Shown here: piece by piece, positions 1 to 14,100 of the stretch
How the letters are laid out: every line of letters begins with the position of its first letter
How positions within the stretch are numbered: position 1 is the stretch's first letter
Assembly: GCA_963678675.1 (NCBI GenBank)
Contig: OY783194.1
Coordinates: 28,188,278-28,252,277, forward strand
Direction of reading: 5' to 3'
Origin: Xiphydria camelus
Taxonomy: Eukaryota > Arthropoda > Insecta > Hymenoptera > Xiphydriidae
DNA: 64,000 bases
Position numbers and translations under genes: made by a program
The notes under the pieces: model-generated
What the model was told of the DNA's origin: nothing
Databases searched by the model: none
Seen by the model: the letters and a program-made list of their open reading frames with translations, nothing else

Positions 1-379
1 TTTCATTTTTCGAAAAAATTGACAATTTCTGTAAGGTCAATTTCTGTAACCTTACAGAAAATGCGATTTTTCGCAAAAATCGAAATCTCTGGAATCGAAT
101 TCTCGACCATCCTATCTTATGTATTTTTTCGCGCTGATTACGAAAATGATAGATTTATTGAGGAAATCTCAACGGAACACCGAGATATCGATGATTTCTT
201 GCGGGAAAAAAAATTTCTTTATACACAAAATAAGCGTTATTTCATATTTCCTTTGAGATATCGACCAAATAACCGTGTTTTTCGGAATCAGCGTAAAAAA
301 ATACATCGGATAGGGTGGTCGAGATTCCAATTCCGAAGATTTTCATTTTTCGAAAAAATTGACAATTTCTGTAAGGTCG

Positions 380-712
380 GGACCTTACAGAAAATGCGAT
401 TTTTCGCAAAAATCGAAATCTCTGGAATCGAATTCTCGACCATCCTATCTTATGTATTTTTTCGCGCTGATTACGAAAATGATAGATTTATTGAGGAAAT
501 CTCAACGGAACACCGAGATATCGATGATTTCTTGCGGAAAGAAAAATTTCTTTATACACAAAATCACCGTTATTTCATATTTCCTTTGAGATTTCGACCA
601 AATAACCGTGCTTTTCGGAATCAGCGTAAAAAAATACATCGGATAGGGTGGTCGAGATTCCAATTCCGAAGATTTTCATTTTTCGAAAAAATTGACAATT
701 TCTGTAAGGTCG
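380..712 (+). repeat. Representative satellite monomer
   Basis: One full monomer measured from hairpin centre to hairpin centre. The first half (380-545) and the reverse complement of the second half (546-712) align along their whole length. For example, CTCGACCATCCTATCTTATG in the first half matches CTCGACCACCCTATCCGATG in the reversed second half (17 of 20). The internal centre of symmetry is AAAGAAAAATTTCTTT at 538-553. The monomer is therefore an old inverted duplication of a unit of about 166 bp, close to a nucleosome repeat. Confidence 0.88.
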
Positions 713-1311
713 GGACCTTACAGAAAATGCGATTTTTCGCAAAAATCGAAATCTCTGGAATCGAATTCTCGACCATCCTATCTTATGTATTTTTTCGCGC
801 TGATTACGAAAATGATAGATTTATTGAGGAAATCTCAACGGAACACCGAGATATCGATGATTTCTTGCGGAAAGAAAAATTTCTTTATACACAAAATCAC
901 CGTTATTTCATATTTCCTTTGAGATTTCGACCAAATAACCGTGCTTTTCGGAATCAGCGTAAAAAAATACATCGGATAGGGTGGTCGAGATTCCAATTCC
1001 GAAGATTTTCATTTTTCGAAAAAATTGACAATTTCTGTAAGGTCGGGACCTTACAGAAAATGCGATTTTTCGCAAAAATCGAAATCTCTGGAATCGAATT
1101 CTCGACCATCCTATCTTATGTATTTTTTCGCGCTGATTACGAAAATGATAGATTTATTGAGGAAATCTCAACGGAACACCGAGATATCGATGATTTCTTG
1201 CGGAAAAAATATTTTCTTTATACACAAAATCAGCGTTATTTCATATTTCCTTTGAGATTTCGACCAAATAACCGTGTTTTTCGGAATCAGCGTAAAAAAT
1301 ACATCGGATAG

Positions 1312-3831
1312 GGTGGTCGAGATTCCAATTCCGAAGATTTTCATTTTTCGAAAAAATTGACAATTTCTGTAAGGTCGGGACCTTACAGAAAATGCGATTT
1401 TTCGCAAAAATCGAAATCTGTGGAATCGAATTCTCGAGCATCCTATCTTATGTATTTTTTCGCGCTGATTACGAAAATGATAGATATATTGAGGAAATCT
1501 CAACGGAACACCGAGATATCGATGATTTCTTGCGGGAAAAAAAAATTTCTTTATACACAAAATCAGCGTTATTTCATATTTCCTTTGAGATTTCGACCAA
1601 ATAACTGTGCTTTTCGGAATCAGCGTAAAAAAATACATCGGATTGGGTGGTCGAGATTCCAATTCCGAAGATTTTCATTTTTCGAAAAAATTGGCAATTT
1701 CTGTAAGGTCGGGACCTTAGAGAAAATGCAATTTTTCGCAAAAATCGAAATCTCTGGAATCGAATTCTCGACCATCCTATCTTATGTATTTTTTCGCGCT
1801 GATTACGAAAATGATAGATTTATTGAGGAAATCGCAACGGAACACCGAGATATCGATGATTTCTTGCGGAAAAAATATTTTCTTTATACACAAAATCAGC
1901 GTTATTTCATATTTCCTTTGAGATTTCGAACAAATAACTGTGCTTTTCGGAATCAGCATTTCTGTAAGGTCGGGACCTTACAGAAAATGCGATTTTTCGC
2001 AAAAATCGAAATCTCTGGAATCGAATTCTCGACCATCCTATCTTATGTATTTTTTCGCGCTGATTACGAAAATGATAGATTTATTGAGGAAATCTCAACG
2101 GAACACCGAGATATCGATGATTTCTTGCGGAAAGAAAAATTTCTTTATACACAAAATCAGCGTTATTTCATATTTCCTTTGAGATTTCGACCAAATAACC
2201 GTGTTTTTCGGAATCAGCGTAAAAAAATACATCGGATAGGGTGGTCGAGATTCCAATTCCGAAGATTTTCATTTTTCGAAAAAATTGACAATTTCTGTAA
2301 GGTCGGGACCTTACAGAAAATGCGATTTTTCGCAAAAATCGAAATCTCTGGAATCGAATTCTCGACCATCCTATCTTATGTATTTTTTCGCGCTGATTAC
2401 GAAAATGATAGATTTATTGAGGAAATCTCAACGGAACACCGAGATATCGATGATTTCTTGCGGAAAGAAAAATTTCTTTATACACAAAATCAGCGTTATT
2501 TCATATTTCCTTTGAGATTTCGACCAAATAACCGTGTTTTTCGGAATCAGCGTAAAAAATACATCGGATAGGGTGGTCGAGATTCCAATTCCGAAGATTT
2601 TCATTTTTCGAAAAAATTGACAATTTCTGTAAGGTCGGGACCTTACAGAAAATGCGATTTTTCGCAAAAATCGAAATCTGTGGAATCGAATTCTCGAGCA
2701 TCCTATCTTATGTATTTTTTCGCGCTGATTACGAAAATGATAGATATATTGAGGAAATCTCAACGGAACACCGAGATATCGATGATTTCTTGCGGGAAAA
2801 AAAAATTTCTTTATACACAAAATCAGCGTTATTTCATATTTCCTTTGAGATTTCGACCAAATAACTGTGCTTTTCGGAATCAGCGTAAAAAAATACATCG
2901 GATTGGGTGGTCGAGATTCCAATTCCGAAGATTTTCATTTTTCGAAAAAATTGGCAATTTCTGTAAGGTCGGGACCTTAGAGAAAATGCAATTTTTCGCA
3001 AAAATCGAAATCTCTGGAATCGAATTCTCGACCATCCTATCTTATGTATTTTTTCGCGCTGATTACGAAAATGATAGATTTATTGAGGAAATCGCAACGG
3101 AACACCGAGATATCGATGATTTCTTGCGGAAAAAATATTTTCTTTATACACAAAATCAGCGTTATTTCATATTTCCTTTGAGATTTCGAACAAATAACTG
3201 TGCTTTTCGGAATCAGCATTTCTGTAAGGTCGGGACCTTACAGAAAATGCGATTTTTCGCAAAAATCGAAATCTCTGGAATCGAATTCTCGACCATCCTA
3301 TCTTATGTATTTTTTCGCGCTGATTACGAAAATGATAGATTTATTGAGGAAATCTCAACGGAACACCGAGATATCGATGATTTCTTGCGGAAAGAAAAAT
3401 TTCTTTATACACAAAATCAGCGTTATTTCATATTTCCTTTGAGATTTCGACCAAATAACCGTGTTTCTCGGAATCAGCGTAAAAAAATGCATCGGATAGG
3501 GTGGTCGAGATTCCAATTCCGAAGATTTTCATTTTTCGAAAAAATTGACAATTTCTGTAAGGTCGGGACCTTACAGAAAATGCGATTTTTCGCAAAAATC
3601 GAAATCTCTGGAATCGAATTCTCGACCATCCTATCTTATGTATTTTTTCGCGCCGATTACGAAAATGATAGATTTATTGAGGAAATCTCAACGGAACACC
3701 GAGATATCGATGATTTCTTGCGGAAAGAAAAATTTCTTTATACACAAAATCAGCGTTATTTCATATTTCCTTTGAGATTTCGACCAAATAACCGTGTTTT
3801 TCGGAATCAGCGTAAAAAATACATCGGATAG
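1312..3831 (+). repeat. Two tandem copies of a 1260-bp higher-order repeat
   Basis: 1312-2571 and 2572-3831 are nearly identical. Each contains four sub-units of 334, 261, 333 and 332 bp. The 261-bp one has lost 72 bp across the junction (TCGGAATCAGCATTTCTGTA). The 332-bp one has lost one A from the A-run in CGTAAAAAAATACATCGG. The unit also carries private variants: GTGGAATCG for CTGGAATCG, CGAGCATCC for CGACCATCC, TTGGCAATT for TTGACAATT and ATGCAATT for ATGCGATT. The same unit, or its start, recurs at 15425-17950, 23469 and 39960. Confidence 0.9.
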
Positions 3832-4159
3832 GGTGGTCGAGATTCCAATTCCGAAGATTTTCATTTTTCGAAAAAATTGACAATTTCTGTAAGGTCGGGA
3901 CCTTAGAGAAAATGCGATTTTTCGCAAAAATCGAAATCTCTGGAATCGAATTCTCGACCATCCTATCTTATGTATTTTTTCGCGCTGATTACGAAAATGA
4001 TAGATTTATTGAGGAAATCTCAACGGAACACCGAGATATCGATGATTTCTTGCGGAAAAAATATTTTTTTTATACACAAAATCAGCGTTATTTCATATTT
4101 CCTTTGAGATTTCGACCAAATAACCGTGCTTTTCGGAATCAGCGTAAAAAAATACATCG

Positions 4160-4265
4160 GATAGGGTGATCCAGAATTCGATTCCAGAGATTTCGATTTT
4201 TGCGAAAAATCTAAGGGGTATGCCTTAGATTTTTTGCAAAAATCGAAATCTCTGGAATCGAATTC
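4160..4265. repeat. Alternative (type 2) monomer junction hairpin
   Basis: Here the usual junction is replaced by a longer, nearly perfect inverted repeat: CGATTCCAGAGATTTCG, then AAAAATCTAAGGGGTATGCC, then the mirror arm. The same junction type occurs near 40880-40985 and 41865-41985. The left arm is a reversed copy of the start of the next monomer, so these sites look like younger inversion points than the ordinary junctions. Confidence 0.8.
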
Positions 4266-5519
4266 TCGACCATCCTATCTTATGTATTTTTTCGCGCTGA
4301 TTATGAAAATGATAGATTTATTGAGGAAATCTCAACGGAACACCGAGATATCGATGATTTCTTGCGGAAAAAAAAATTTCTTTATACACAAAATCAGCGT
4401 TATTTCATATTTCCTTTGAGATTTCGACCAAATAACCGTGCTTTTCGGAATCAGCGTAAAAAAATACATCGGATAGGGTGGTCGAGATTCCAATTCCGAA
4501 AATTTTCATTTTTCGAAAAAATTGACAATTTCTGTAAGGTCGGGACCTTAGAGAAAATGCGATTTTTCGCAAAAATCGAAATCTCTGGAATCGAATTCTC
4601 GACCATCCTATCTTATGTATTTTTTCGCGCTGATTACGAAAATGATAGATTTATTGAGGAAATCGCAACGGAACACCGAGATATCGATGATTTCTTGCGG
4701 GAAAAAAATTTCTTTATACACAAAATCAGCGTTATTTCATATTTCCTTTGAGATATCGACCAAATAACCGTGCTTTTCGGAATCAGCGTAAAAAAATACA
4801 TCGGATAGGGTGGTCGAGATTCCAATTCCGAAGATTTTCATTTTTCGAAAAAATTGACAATTTCTGTAAGGTCGGGACCTTAGAGAAAATGCGATTTTTC
4901 GCAAAAATCGAAATCTCTGGAATCGAATTCTCGACCATCCTATCTTATGTACTTTTTCGCGCTGATTACGAAAATGATAGATTTATTGAGGAAATCGCAA
5001 CGGAACACCGAGATATCGATGATTTCTTGCGGAAAGAAAAATTTCTTTATATACAAAATCAGCGTTATTTCATATTTCCTGTGAGATTTCGACCAAATAA
5101 CCGTGTTTTTCGGAATCAGCGTAAAAAAATACATCGGATAGGGTGGTCGAGATTCCAATTCCGAAGATTTTCATTTTTCGAAAAAATTGACAATTTCTGT
5201 AAGGTCGGGACCTTACAGAAAATGCGATTTTTCGCAAAAATCGAAATCTCTGGAATCGAATTCTCGACCATCCTATCTTATGTATTTTTTCGCGCTGATT
5301 ACGAAAATGATAGATTTATTGAGGAAATCTCAACGGAACACCGAGATATCGATGATTTCTTGCGGAAAGAAAAATTTCTTTATACACAAAATCAGCGTTA
5401 TTTCATATTTCCTTTGAGATTTCGACCAAATAACCGTGTTTTTCGGAATCAGCGTAAAAAAATACATCGGATAGGGTGGTCGAGATTCCAATTCCGAAGA
5501 TTTTCATTTTTCGAAAAAA

Positions 5520-8500
5520 TTGACAATTTCTGTAAGGTCGGGACCTTACAGAAAATGCGATTTTTCGCAAAAATCGAAATCTCTGGAATCGAATTCTCGA
5601 CCATCCTATCTTATGTATTTTTTCGCGCTGATTACGAAAATGATAGATTTATTGAGGAAATCTCAACGGAACACCGAGATATCGATGATTTCTTGCGGAA
5701 AAAATATCTTATGTATTTTTTCGCGCTGATTACGAAAATGATAGATTTATTGAGGAAATCTCAACGGAACACCGAGATATCGATGATTTCTTGCGGGAAA
5801 AAAAATTTCTTTATACACAAAATAAGCGTTATTTCATATTTCCTTTGAGATATCGACCAAATAACCGTGCTTTTCGGAATCAGCGTAAAAAAATACATCG
5901 GATAGGGTGGTCGAGATTCCAATTCCGAAGATTTTCATTTTTCGAAAAAATTGACAATTTCTGTAAGGTCGGGACCTTACAGAAAATGCGATTTTTCGCA
6001 AAAATCGAAATCTCTGGAATCGAATTCTCGACCATCCTATCTTATGTATTTTTTCGCGCTGATTACGAAAATGATAGATTTATTGAGGAAATCGCAACGG
6101 AACACCGAGATATCGATGATTTCTTGCGGAAAAAATATTTTTTTTATACACAAAATCAGCGTTATTTCATATTTCCTTTGAGATTTCGACCAAATAACCG
6201 TGTTTTTCGGAATCAGCGTAAAAAAATACATCGGATAGGGTGGTCGAGATTCCAATTCCGAAGATTTTCATTTTTCGAAAAAATTGACAATTTCTGTAAG
6301 GTCGGGACCTTAGAGAAAATGCGATTTTTCGCAAAAATCGAAATCTCTGGAATCGAATTCTCGACCATCCTATCTTATGTATTTTTTCGCGCTGATTACG
6401 AAAATGATAGATTTATTGAGGAAATCTCAACGGAACACCGAGATATCGATGATTTCTTGCGGGAAAAAAAATTTCTTTATACACAAAATCAGCGTTATTT
6501 CATATTTCCTTTGAGATATCGACCAAATAACCGTGCTTTTCGGAATCAGCGTAAAAAAATACATCGGATAGGGTGGTCGAGATTCCAATTCCGAAGATTT
6601 TCATTTTTCGAAAAAATTGACAATTTCTGTAAGGTCGGGACCTTAGAGAAAATGCGATTTTTCGCAAAAATCGAAATCTCTGGAATCGAATTCTCGACCA
6701 TCCTATCTTATGTACTTTTTCGCGCTGATTACGAAAATGATAGATTTATTGAGGAAATCGCAACGGAACACCGAGATATCGATGATTTCTTGCGGAAAGA
6801 AAAATTTCTTTATATACAAAATCAGCGTTATTTCATATTTCCTGTGAGATTTCGACCAAATAACCGTGTTTTTCGGAATCAGCGTAAAAAAATACATCGG
6901 ATAGGGTGGTCGAGATTCCAATTCCGAAGATTTTCATTTTTCGAAAAAATTGACAATTTCTGTAAGGTCGGGACCTTACAGAAAATGCGATTTTTCGCAA
7001 AAATCGAAATCTCTGGAATCGAATTCTCGACCATCCTATCTTATGTATTTTTTCGCGCTGATTACGAAAATGATAGATTTATTGAGGAAATCTCAACGGA
7101 ACACCGAGATATCGATGATTTCTTGCGGAAAGAAAAATTTCTTTATACACAAAATCAGCGTTATTTCATATTTCCTTTGAGATTTCGACCAAATAACCGT
7201 GTTTTTCGGAATCAGCGTAAAAAAATACATCGGATAGGGTGGTCGAGATTCCAATTCCGAAGATTTTCATTTTTCGAAAAAATTGACAATTTCTGTAAGG
7301 TCGGGACCTTACAGAAAATGCGATTTTTCGCAAAAATCGAAATCTCTGGAATCGAATTCTCGACCATCCTATCTTATGTATTTTTTCGCGCTGATTACGA
7401 AAATGATAGATTTATTGAGGAAATCTCAACGGAACACCGAGATATCGATGATTTCTTGCGGAAAAAATATCTTATGTATTTTTTCGCGCTGATTACGAAA
7501 ATGATAGATTTATTGAGGAAATCTCAACGGAACACCGAGATATCGATGATTTCTTGCGGGAAAAAAAATTTCTTTATACACAAAATAAGCGTTATTTCAT
7601 ATTTCCTTTGAGATATCGACCAAATAACCGTGCTTTTCGGAATCAGCGTAAAAAAATACATCGGATAGGGTGGTCGAGATTCCAATTCCGAAGATTTTCA
7701 TTTTTCGAAAAAATTGACAATTTCTGTAAGGTCGGGACCTTACAGAAAATGCGATTTTTCGCAAAAATCGAAATCTCTGGAATCGAATTCTCGACCATCC
7801 TATCTTCTGTATTTTTTCGCGCTGATTACGAAAATGATAGATTTATTGAGGAAATCTCAACGGAACACCGAGATATCGATGATTCCTTGCGGAAAGAAAA
7901 ATTTCTTTATACACAAAATCAGCGTTATTTCATATTTCCTTTGAGATTTCGACCAAATAACCGTGTTTTTCGGAATCAGCGTAAAAAAATACATCGGATA
8001 GGGTGGTCGAGATTCCAATTCCGAAGATTTTCATTTTTCGAAAAAATTGACAATTTCTGTAAGGTCGGGACCTTACAGAAAATGCGATTTTTCGCAAAAA
8101 TCGAAATCTCTGGAATCGAATTCTCGACCATCCTATCTTATGTATTTTTTCGCGCTGATTACGAAAATGATAGATTTATTGAGGAAATCTCAACGGAACA
8201 CCGAGATATCGATGATTTCTTGCGGGAAAAAAAATTTCTTTATACACAAAATCAGCGTTATTTCATATTTCCTTTGAGATATCGACCAAATAACCGTGCT
8301 TTTCGGAATCAGCGTAAAAAAATACATCGGATAGGGTGGTCGAGATTCCAATTCCGAAGATTTTCATTTTTCGAAAAAATTGACAATTTCTGTAAGGTCG
8401 GGACCTTACAGAAAATGCGATTTTTCGCAAAAATCGAAATCTCTGGAATCGAATTCTCGACCATCCTATCTTATGTATTTTTTCGCGCTGATTACGAAAA

Positions 8501-11150
8501 TGATAGATTTATTGAGGAAATCTCAACGGAACACCGAGATATCGATGATTTCTTGCGGGAAAAAAAATTTCTTTATACACAAAATAAGCGTTATTTCATA
8601 TTTCCTTTGAGATATCGACCAAATAACCGTGTTTTTCGGAATCAGCGTAAAAAAATACATCGGATAGGGTGGTCGAGATTCCAATTCCGAAGATTTTCAT
8701 TTTTCGAAAAAATTGACAATTTCTGTAAGGTCGGGACCTTACAGAAAATGCGATTTTTCGCAAAAATCGAAATCTCTGGAATCGAATTCTCGACCATCCT
8801 ATCTTATGTATTTTTTCGCGCTGATTACGAAAATGATAGATTTATTGAGGAAATCTCAACGGAACACCGAGATATCGATGATTTCTTGCGGAAAGAAAAA
8901 TTTCTTTATACACAAAATCACCGTTATTTCATATTTCCTTTGAGATATCGACCAAATAACCGTGCTTTTCGGAATCAGCGTAAAAAAATACATCGGATAG
9001 GGTGGTCGAGATTCCAATTCCGAAGATTTTCATTTTTCGAAAAAATTGACAATTTCTGTAAGGTCGGGACCTTACAGAAAATGCGATTTTTCGCAAAAAT
9101 CGAAATCTCTGGAATCGAATTCTCGACCATCCTATCTTATGTATTTTTTCGCGCTGATTACGAAAATGATAGATTTATTGAGGAAATCTCAACGGAACAC
9201 CGAGATATCGATGATTTCTTGCGGAAAGAAAAATTTCTTTATACACAAAATCAGCGTTATTTCATATTTCCTTTGAGATTTCGACCAAATAACCGTGTTT
9301 TTCGGAATCAGCGTAAAAAAATGCATCGGATAGGGTGGTCGAGATTCCAATTCCGAAGATTTTCATTTTTCGAAAAAATTGACAATTTCTGTAAGGTCGG
9401 GACCTTACAGAAAATGCGATTTTTCGCAAAAATCGAAATCTCTGGAATCGAATTCTCGACCATCCTATCTTATGTATTTTTTCGCGCTGATTACGAAAAT
9501 GATAGATTTATTGAGGAAATCTCAACGGAACACCGAGATATCGATGATTTCTTGCGGAAAGAAAAATTTCTTTATACACAAAATCAGCGTTATTTCATAT
9601 TTCCTTTGAGATTTCGACCAAATAACCGTGTTTTTCGGAATCAGCGTAAAAAAATACATCGGATAGGGTGGTCGAGATTCCAATTCCGAAGATTTTCATT
9701 TTTCGAAAAAATTGACAATTTCTGTAAGGTCGGGACCTTAGAGAAAATGCGATTTTTCGCAAAAATCGAAATCTCTGGAATCGAATTCTCGACCATCCTA
9801 TCTTATGTATTTTTTCGCGCTGATTACGAAAATGATAGATTTATTGAGGAAATCTCAACGGAACACCGAGATATCGATGATTTCTTGCGGGAAAAAAAAT
9901 TTCTTTATACACAAAATCAGCGTTATTTCATATTTCCTTTGAGATATCGACCAAATAACCGTGCTTTTCGGAATCAGCGTAAAAAAATACATCGGATAGG
10001 GTGGTCGAGATTCCAATTCCGAAGATTTTCATTTTTCGAAAAAATTGACAATTTCTGTAAGGTCGGGACCTTAGAGAAAATGCGATTTTTCGCAAAAATC
10101 GAAATCTCTGGAATCGAATTCTCGACCATCCTATCTTATGTACTTTTTCGCGCTGATTACGAAAATGATAGATTTATTGAGGAAATCGCAACGGAACACC
10201 GAGATATCGATGATTTCTTGCGGAAAGAAAAATTTCTTTATATACAAAATCAGCGTTATTTCATATTTCCTGTGAGATTTCGACCAAATAACCGTGTTTT
10301 TCGGAATCAGCGTAAAAAAATACATCGGATAGGGTGGTCGAGATTCCAATTCCGAAGATTTTCATTTTTCGAAAAAATTGACAATTTCTGTAAGGTCGGG
10401 ACCTTACAGAAAATGCGATTTTTCGCAAAAATCGAAATCTCTGGAATCGAATTCTCGACCATCCTATCTTATGTATTTTTTCGCGCTGATTACGAAAATG
10501 ATAGATTTATTGAGGAAATCTCAACGGAACACCGAGATATCGATGATTTCTTGCGGAAAGAAAAATTTCTTTATACACAAAATCAGCGTTATTTCATATT
10601 TCCTTTGAGATTTCGACCAAATAACCGTGTTTTTCGGAATCAGCGTAAAAAAATACATCGGATAGGGTGGTCGAGATTCCAATTCCGAAGATTTTCATTT
10701 TTCGAAAAAATTGACAATTTCTGTAAGGTCGGGACCTTACAGAAAATGCGATTTTTCGCAAAAATCGAAATCTCTGGAATCGAATTCTCGACCATCCTAT
10801 CTTATGTATTTTTTCGCGCTGATTACGAAAATGATAGATTTATTGAGGAAATCTCAACGGAACACCGAGATATCGATGATTTCTTGCGGAAAAAATATCT
10901 TATGTATTTTTTCGCGCTGATTACGAAAATGATAGATTTATTGAGGAAATCTCAACGGAACACCGAGATATCGATGATTTCTTGCGGGAAAAAAAATTTC
11001 TTTATACACAAAATAAGCGTTATTTCATATTTCCTTTGAGATATCGACCAAATAACCGTGCTTTTCGGAATCAGCGTAAAAAAATACATCGGATAGGGTG
11101 GTCGAGATTCCAATTCCGAAGATTTTCATTTTTCGAAAAAATTGACAATT
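5520..11150 (+). repeat. Block with 431-bp variant monomers and a 3428-bp repeat
   Basis: The monomer starting at 5520 is 431 bp long because 98 bp (about 5607-5704, starting TCTTATGTATT) is directly duplicated at 5705-5802. The same 431-bp variant recurs at 7283, 10711, 20988, 22418, 27772, 29202, 33557 and 34654. Another private change, TCTTCTGT for TCTTATGT, occurs only near 7806 and 11234, which are 3428 bp apart. That distance equals 1763 + 5 x 333, so it marks a duplicated block. Confidence 0.85.
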
Positions 11151-14100
11151 TCTGTAAGGTCGGGACCTTACAGAAAATGCGATTTTTCGCAAAAATCGAA
11201 ATCTCTGGAATCGAATTCTCGACCATCCTATCTTCTGTATTTTTTCGCGCTGATTACGAAAATGATAGATTTATTGAGGAAATCTCAACGGAACACCGAG
11301 ATATCGATGATTTCTTGCGGAAAGAAAAATTTCTTTATACACAAAATCAGCGTTATTTCATATTTCCTTTGAGATTTCGACCAAATAACCGTGTTTTTCG
11401 GAATCAGCGTAAAAAAATACATCGGATAGGGTGGTCGAGATTCCAATTCCGAAGATTTTCATTTTTCGAAAAAATTGACAATTTCTGTAAGGTCGGGACC
11501 TTACAGAAAATGCGATTTTTCGCAAAAATCGAAATCTCTGGAATCGAATTCTCGACCATCCTATCTTATGTATTTTTTCGCGCTGATTACGAAAATGATA
11601 GATTTATTGAGGAAATCTCAACGGAACACCGAGATATCGATGATTTCTTGCGGGAAAAAAAATTTCTTTATACACAAAATCAGCGTTATTTCATATTTCC
11701 TTTGAGATATCGACCAAATAACCGTGCTTTTCGGAATCAGCGTAAAAAAATACATCGGATAGGGTGGTCGAGATTCCAATTCCGAAGATTTTCATTTTTC
11801 GAAAAAATTGACAATTTCTGTAAGGTCGGGACCTTACAGAAAATGCGATTTTTCGCAAAAATCGAAATCTCTGGAATCGAATTCTCGACCATCCTATCTT
11901 ATGTATTTTTTCGCGCTGATTACGAAAATGATAGATTTATTGAGGAAATCTCAACGGAACACCGAGATATCGATGATTTCTTGCGGGAAAAAAAATTTCT
12001 TTATACACAAAATAAGCGTTATTTCATATTTCCTTTGAGATATCGACCAAATAACCGTGTTTTTCGGAATCAGCGTAAAAAAATACATCGGATAGGGTGG
12101 TCGAGATTCCAATTCCGAAGATTTTCATTTTTCGAAAAAATTGACAATTTCTGTAAGGTCGGGACCTTACAGAAAATGCGATTTTTCGCAAAAATCGAAA
12201 TCTCTGGAATCGAATTCTCGACCATCCTATCTTATGTATTTTTTCGCGCTGATTACGAAAATGATAGATTTATTGAGGAAATCTCAACGGAACACCGAGA
12301 TATCGATGATTTCTTGCGGAAAGAAAAATTTCTTTATACACAAAATCACCGTTATTTCATATTTCCTTTGAGATATCGACCAAATAACCGTGCTTTTCGG
12401 AATCAGCGTAAAAAAATACATCGGATAGGGTGGTCGAGATTCCAATTCCGAAGATTTTCATTTTTCGAAAAAATTGACAATTTCTGTAAGGTCGGGACCT
12501 TACAGAAAATGCGATTTTTCGCAAAAATCGAAATCTCTGGAATCGAATTCTCGACCATCCTATCTTATGTATTTTTTCGCGCTGATTACGAAAATGATAG
12601 ATTTATTGAGGAAATCTCAACGGAACACCGAGATATCGATGATTTCTTGCGGAAAGAAAAATTTCTTTATACACAAAATCAGCGTTATTTCATATTTCCT
12701 TTGAGATTTCGACCAAATAACCGTGTTTTTCGGAATCAGCGTAAAAAAATGCATCGGATAGGGTGGTCGAGATTCCAATTCCGAAGATTTTCATTTTTCG
12801 AAAAAATTGACAATTTCTGTAAGGTCGGGACCTTACAGAAAATGCGATTTTTCGCAAAAATCGAAATCTCTGGAATCGAATTCTCGACCATCCTATCTTA
12901 TGTATTTTTTCGCGCTGATTACGAAAATGATAGATTTATTGAGGAAATCTCAACGGAACACCGAGATATCGATGATTTCTTGCGGGAAAAAAAATTTCTT
13001 TATACACAAAATCAGCGTTATTTCATATTTCCTTTGAGATATCGACCAAATAACCGTGCTTTTCGGAATCAGCGTAAAAAAATACATCGGATAGGGTGGT
13101 CGAGATTCCAATTCCGAAGATTTTCATTTTTCGAAAAAATTGACAATTTCTGTAAGGTCGGGACCTTACAGAAAATGCGATTTTTCGCAAAAATCGAAAT
13201 CTCTGGAATCGAATTCTCGACCATCCTATCTTATGTATTTTTTCGCGCTGATTACGAAAATGATAGATTTATTGAGGAAATCTCAACGGAACACCGAGAT
13301 ATCGATGATTTCTTGCGGGAAAAAAAATTTCTTTATACACAAAATAAGCGTTATTTCATATTTCCTTTGAGATATCGACCAAATAACCGTGTTTTTCGGA
13401 ATCAGCGTAAAAAAATACATCGGATAGGGTGGTCGAGATTCCAATTCCGAAGATTTTCATTTTTCGAAAAAATTGACAATTTCTGTAAGGTCGGGACCTT
13501 ACAGAAAATGCGATTTTTCGCAAAAATCGAAATCTCTGGAATCGAATTCTCGACCATCCTATCTTATGTATTTTTTCGCGCTGATTACGAAAATGATAGA
13601 TTTATTGAGGAAATCTCAACGGAACACCGAGATATCGATGATTTCTTGCGGAAAGAAAAATTTCTTTATACACAAAATCAGCGTTATTTCATATTTCCTT
13701 TGAGATTTCGACCAAATAACCGTGTTTCTCGGAATCAGCGTAAAAAAATGCATCGGATAGGGTGGTCGAGATTCCAATTCCGAAGATTTTCATTTTTCGA
13801 AAAAATTGACAATTTCTGTAAGGTCGGGACCTTACAGAAAATGCGATTTTTCGCAAAAATCGAAATCTCTGGAATCGAATTCTCGACCATCCTATCTTAT
13901 GTATTTTTTCGCGCTGATTACGAAAATGATAGATTTATTGAGGAAATCTCAACGGAACACCGAGATATCGATGATTTCTTGCGGGAAAAAAAATTTCTTT
14001 ATACACAAAATCAGCGTTATTTCATATTTCCTTTGAGATATCGACCAAATAACCGTGCTTTTCGGAATCAGCGTAAAAAAATACATCGGATAGGGTGGTC

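Noticed and set aside
1..58. Distinct element at the left edge of the window
   Set aside because: GTAAGGTCAATTTCTGTAACC is only a variant of the junction hairpin with a small local duplication, inside the satellite.
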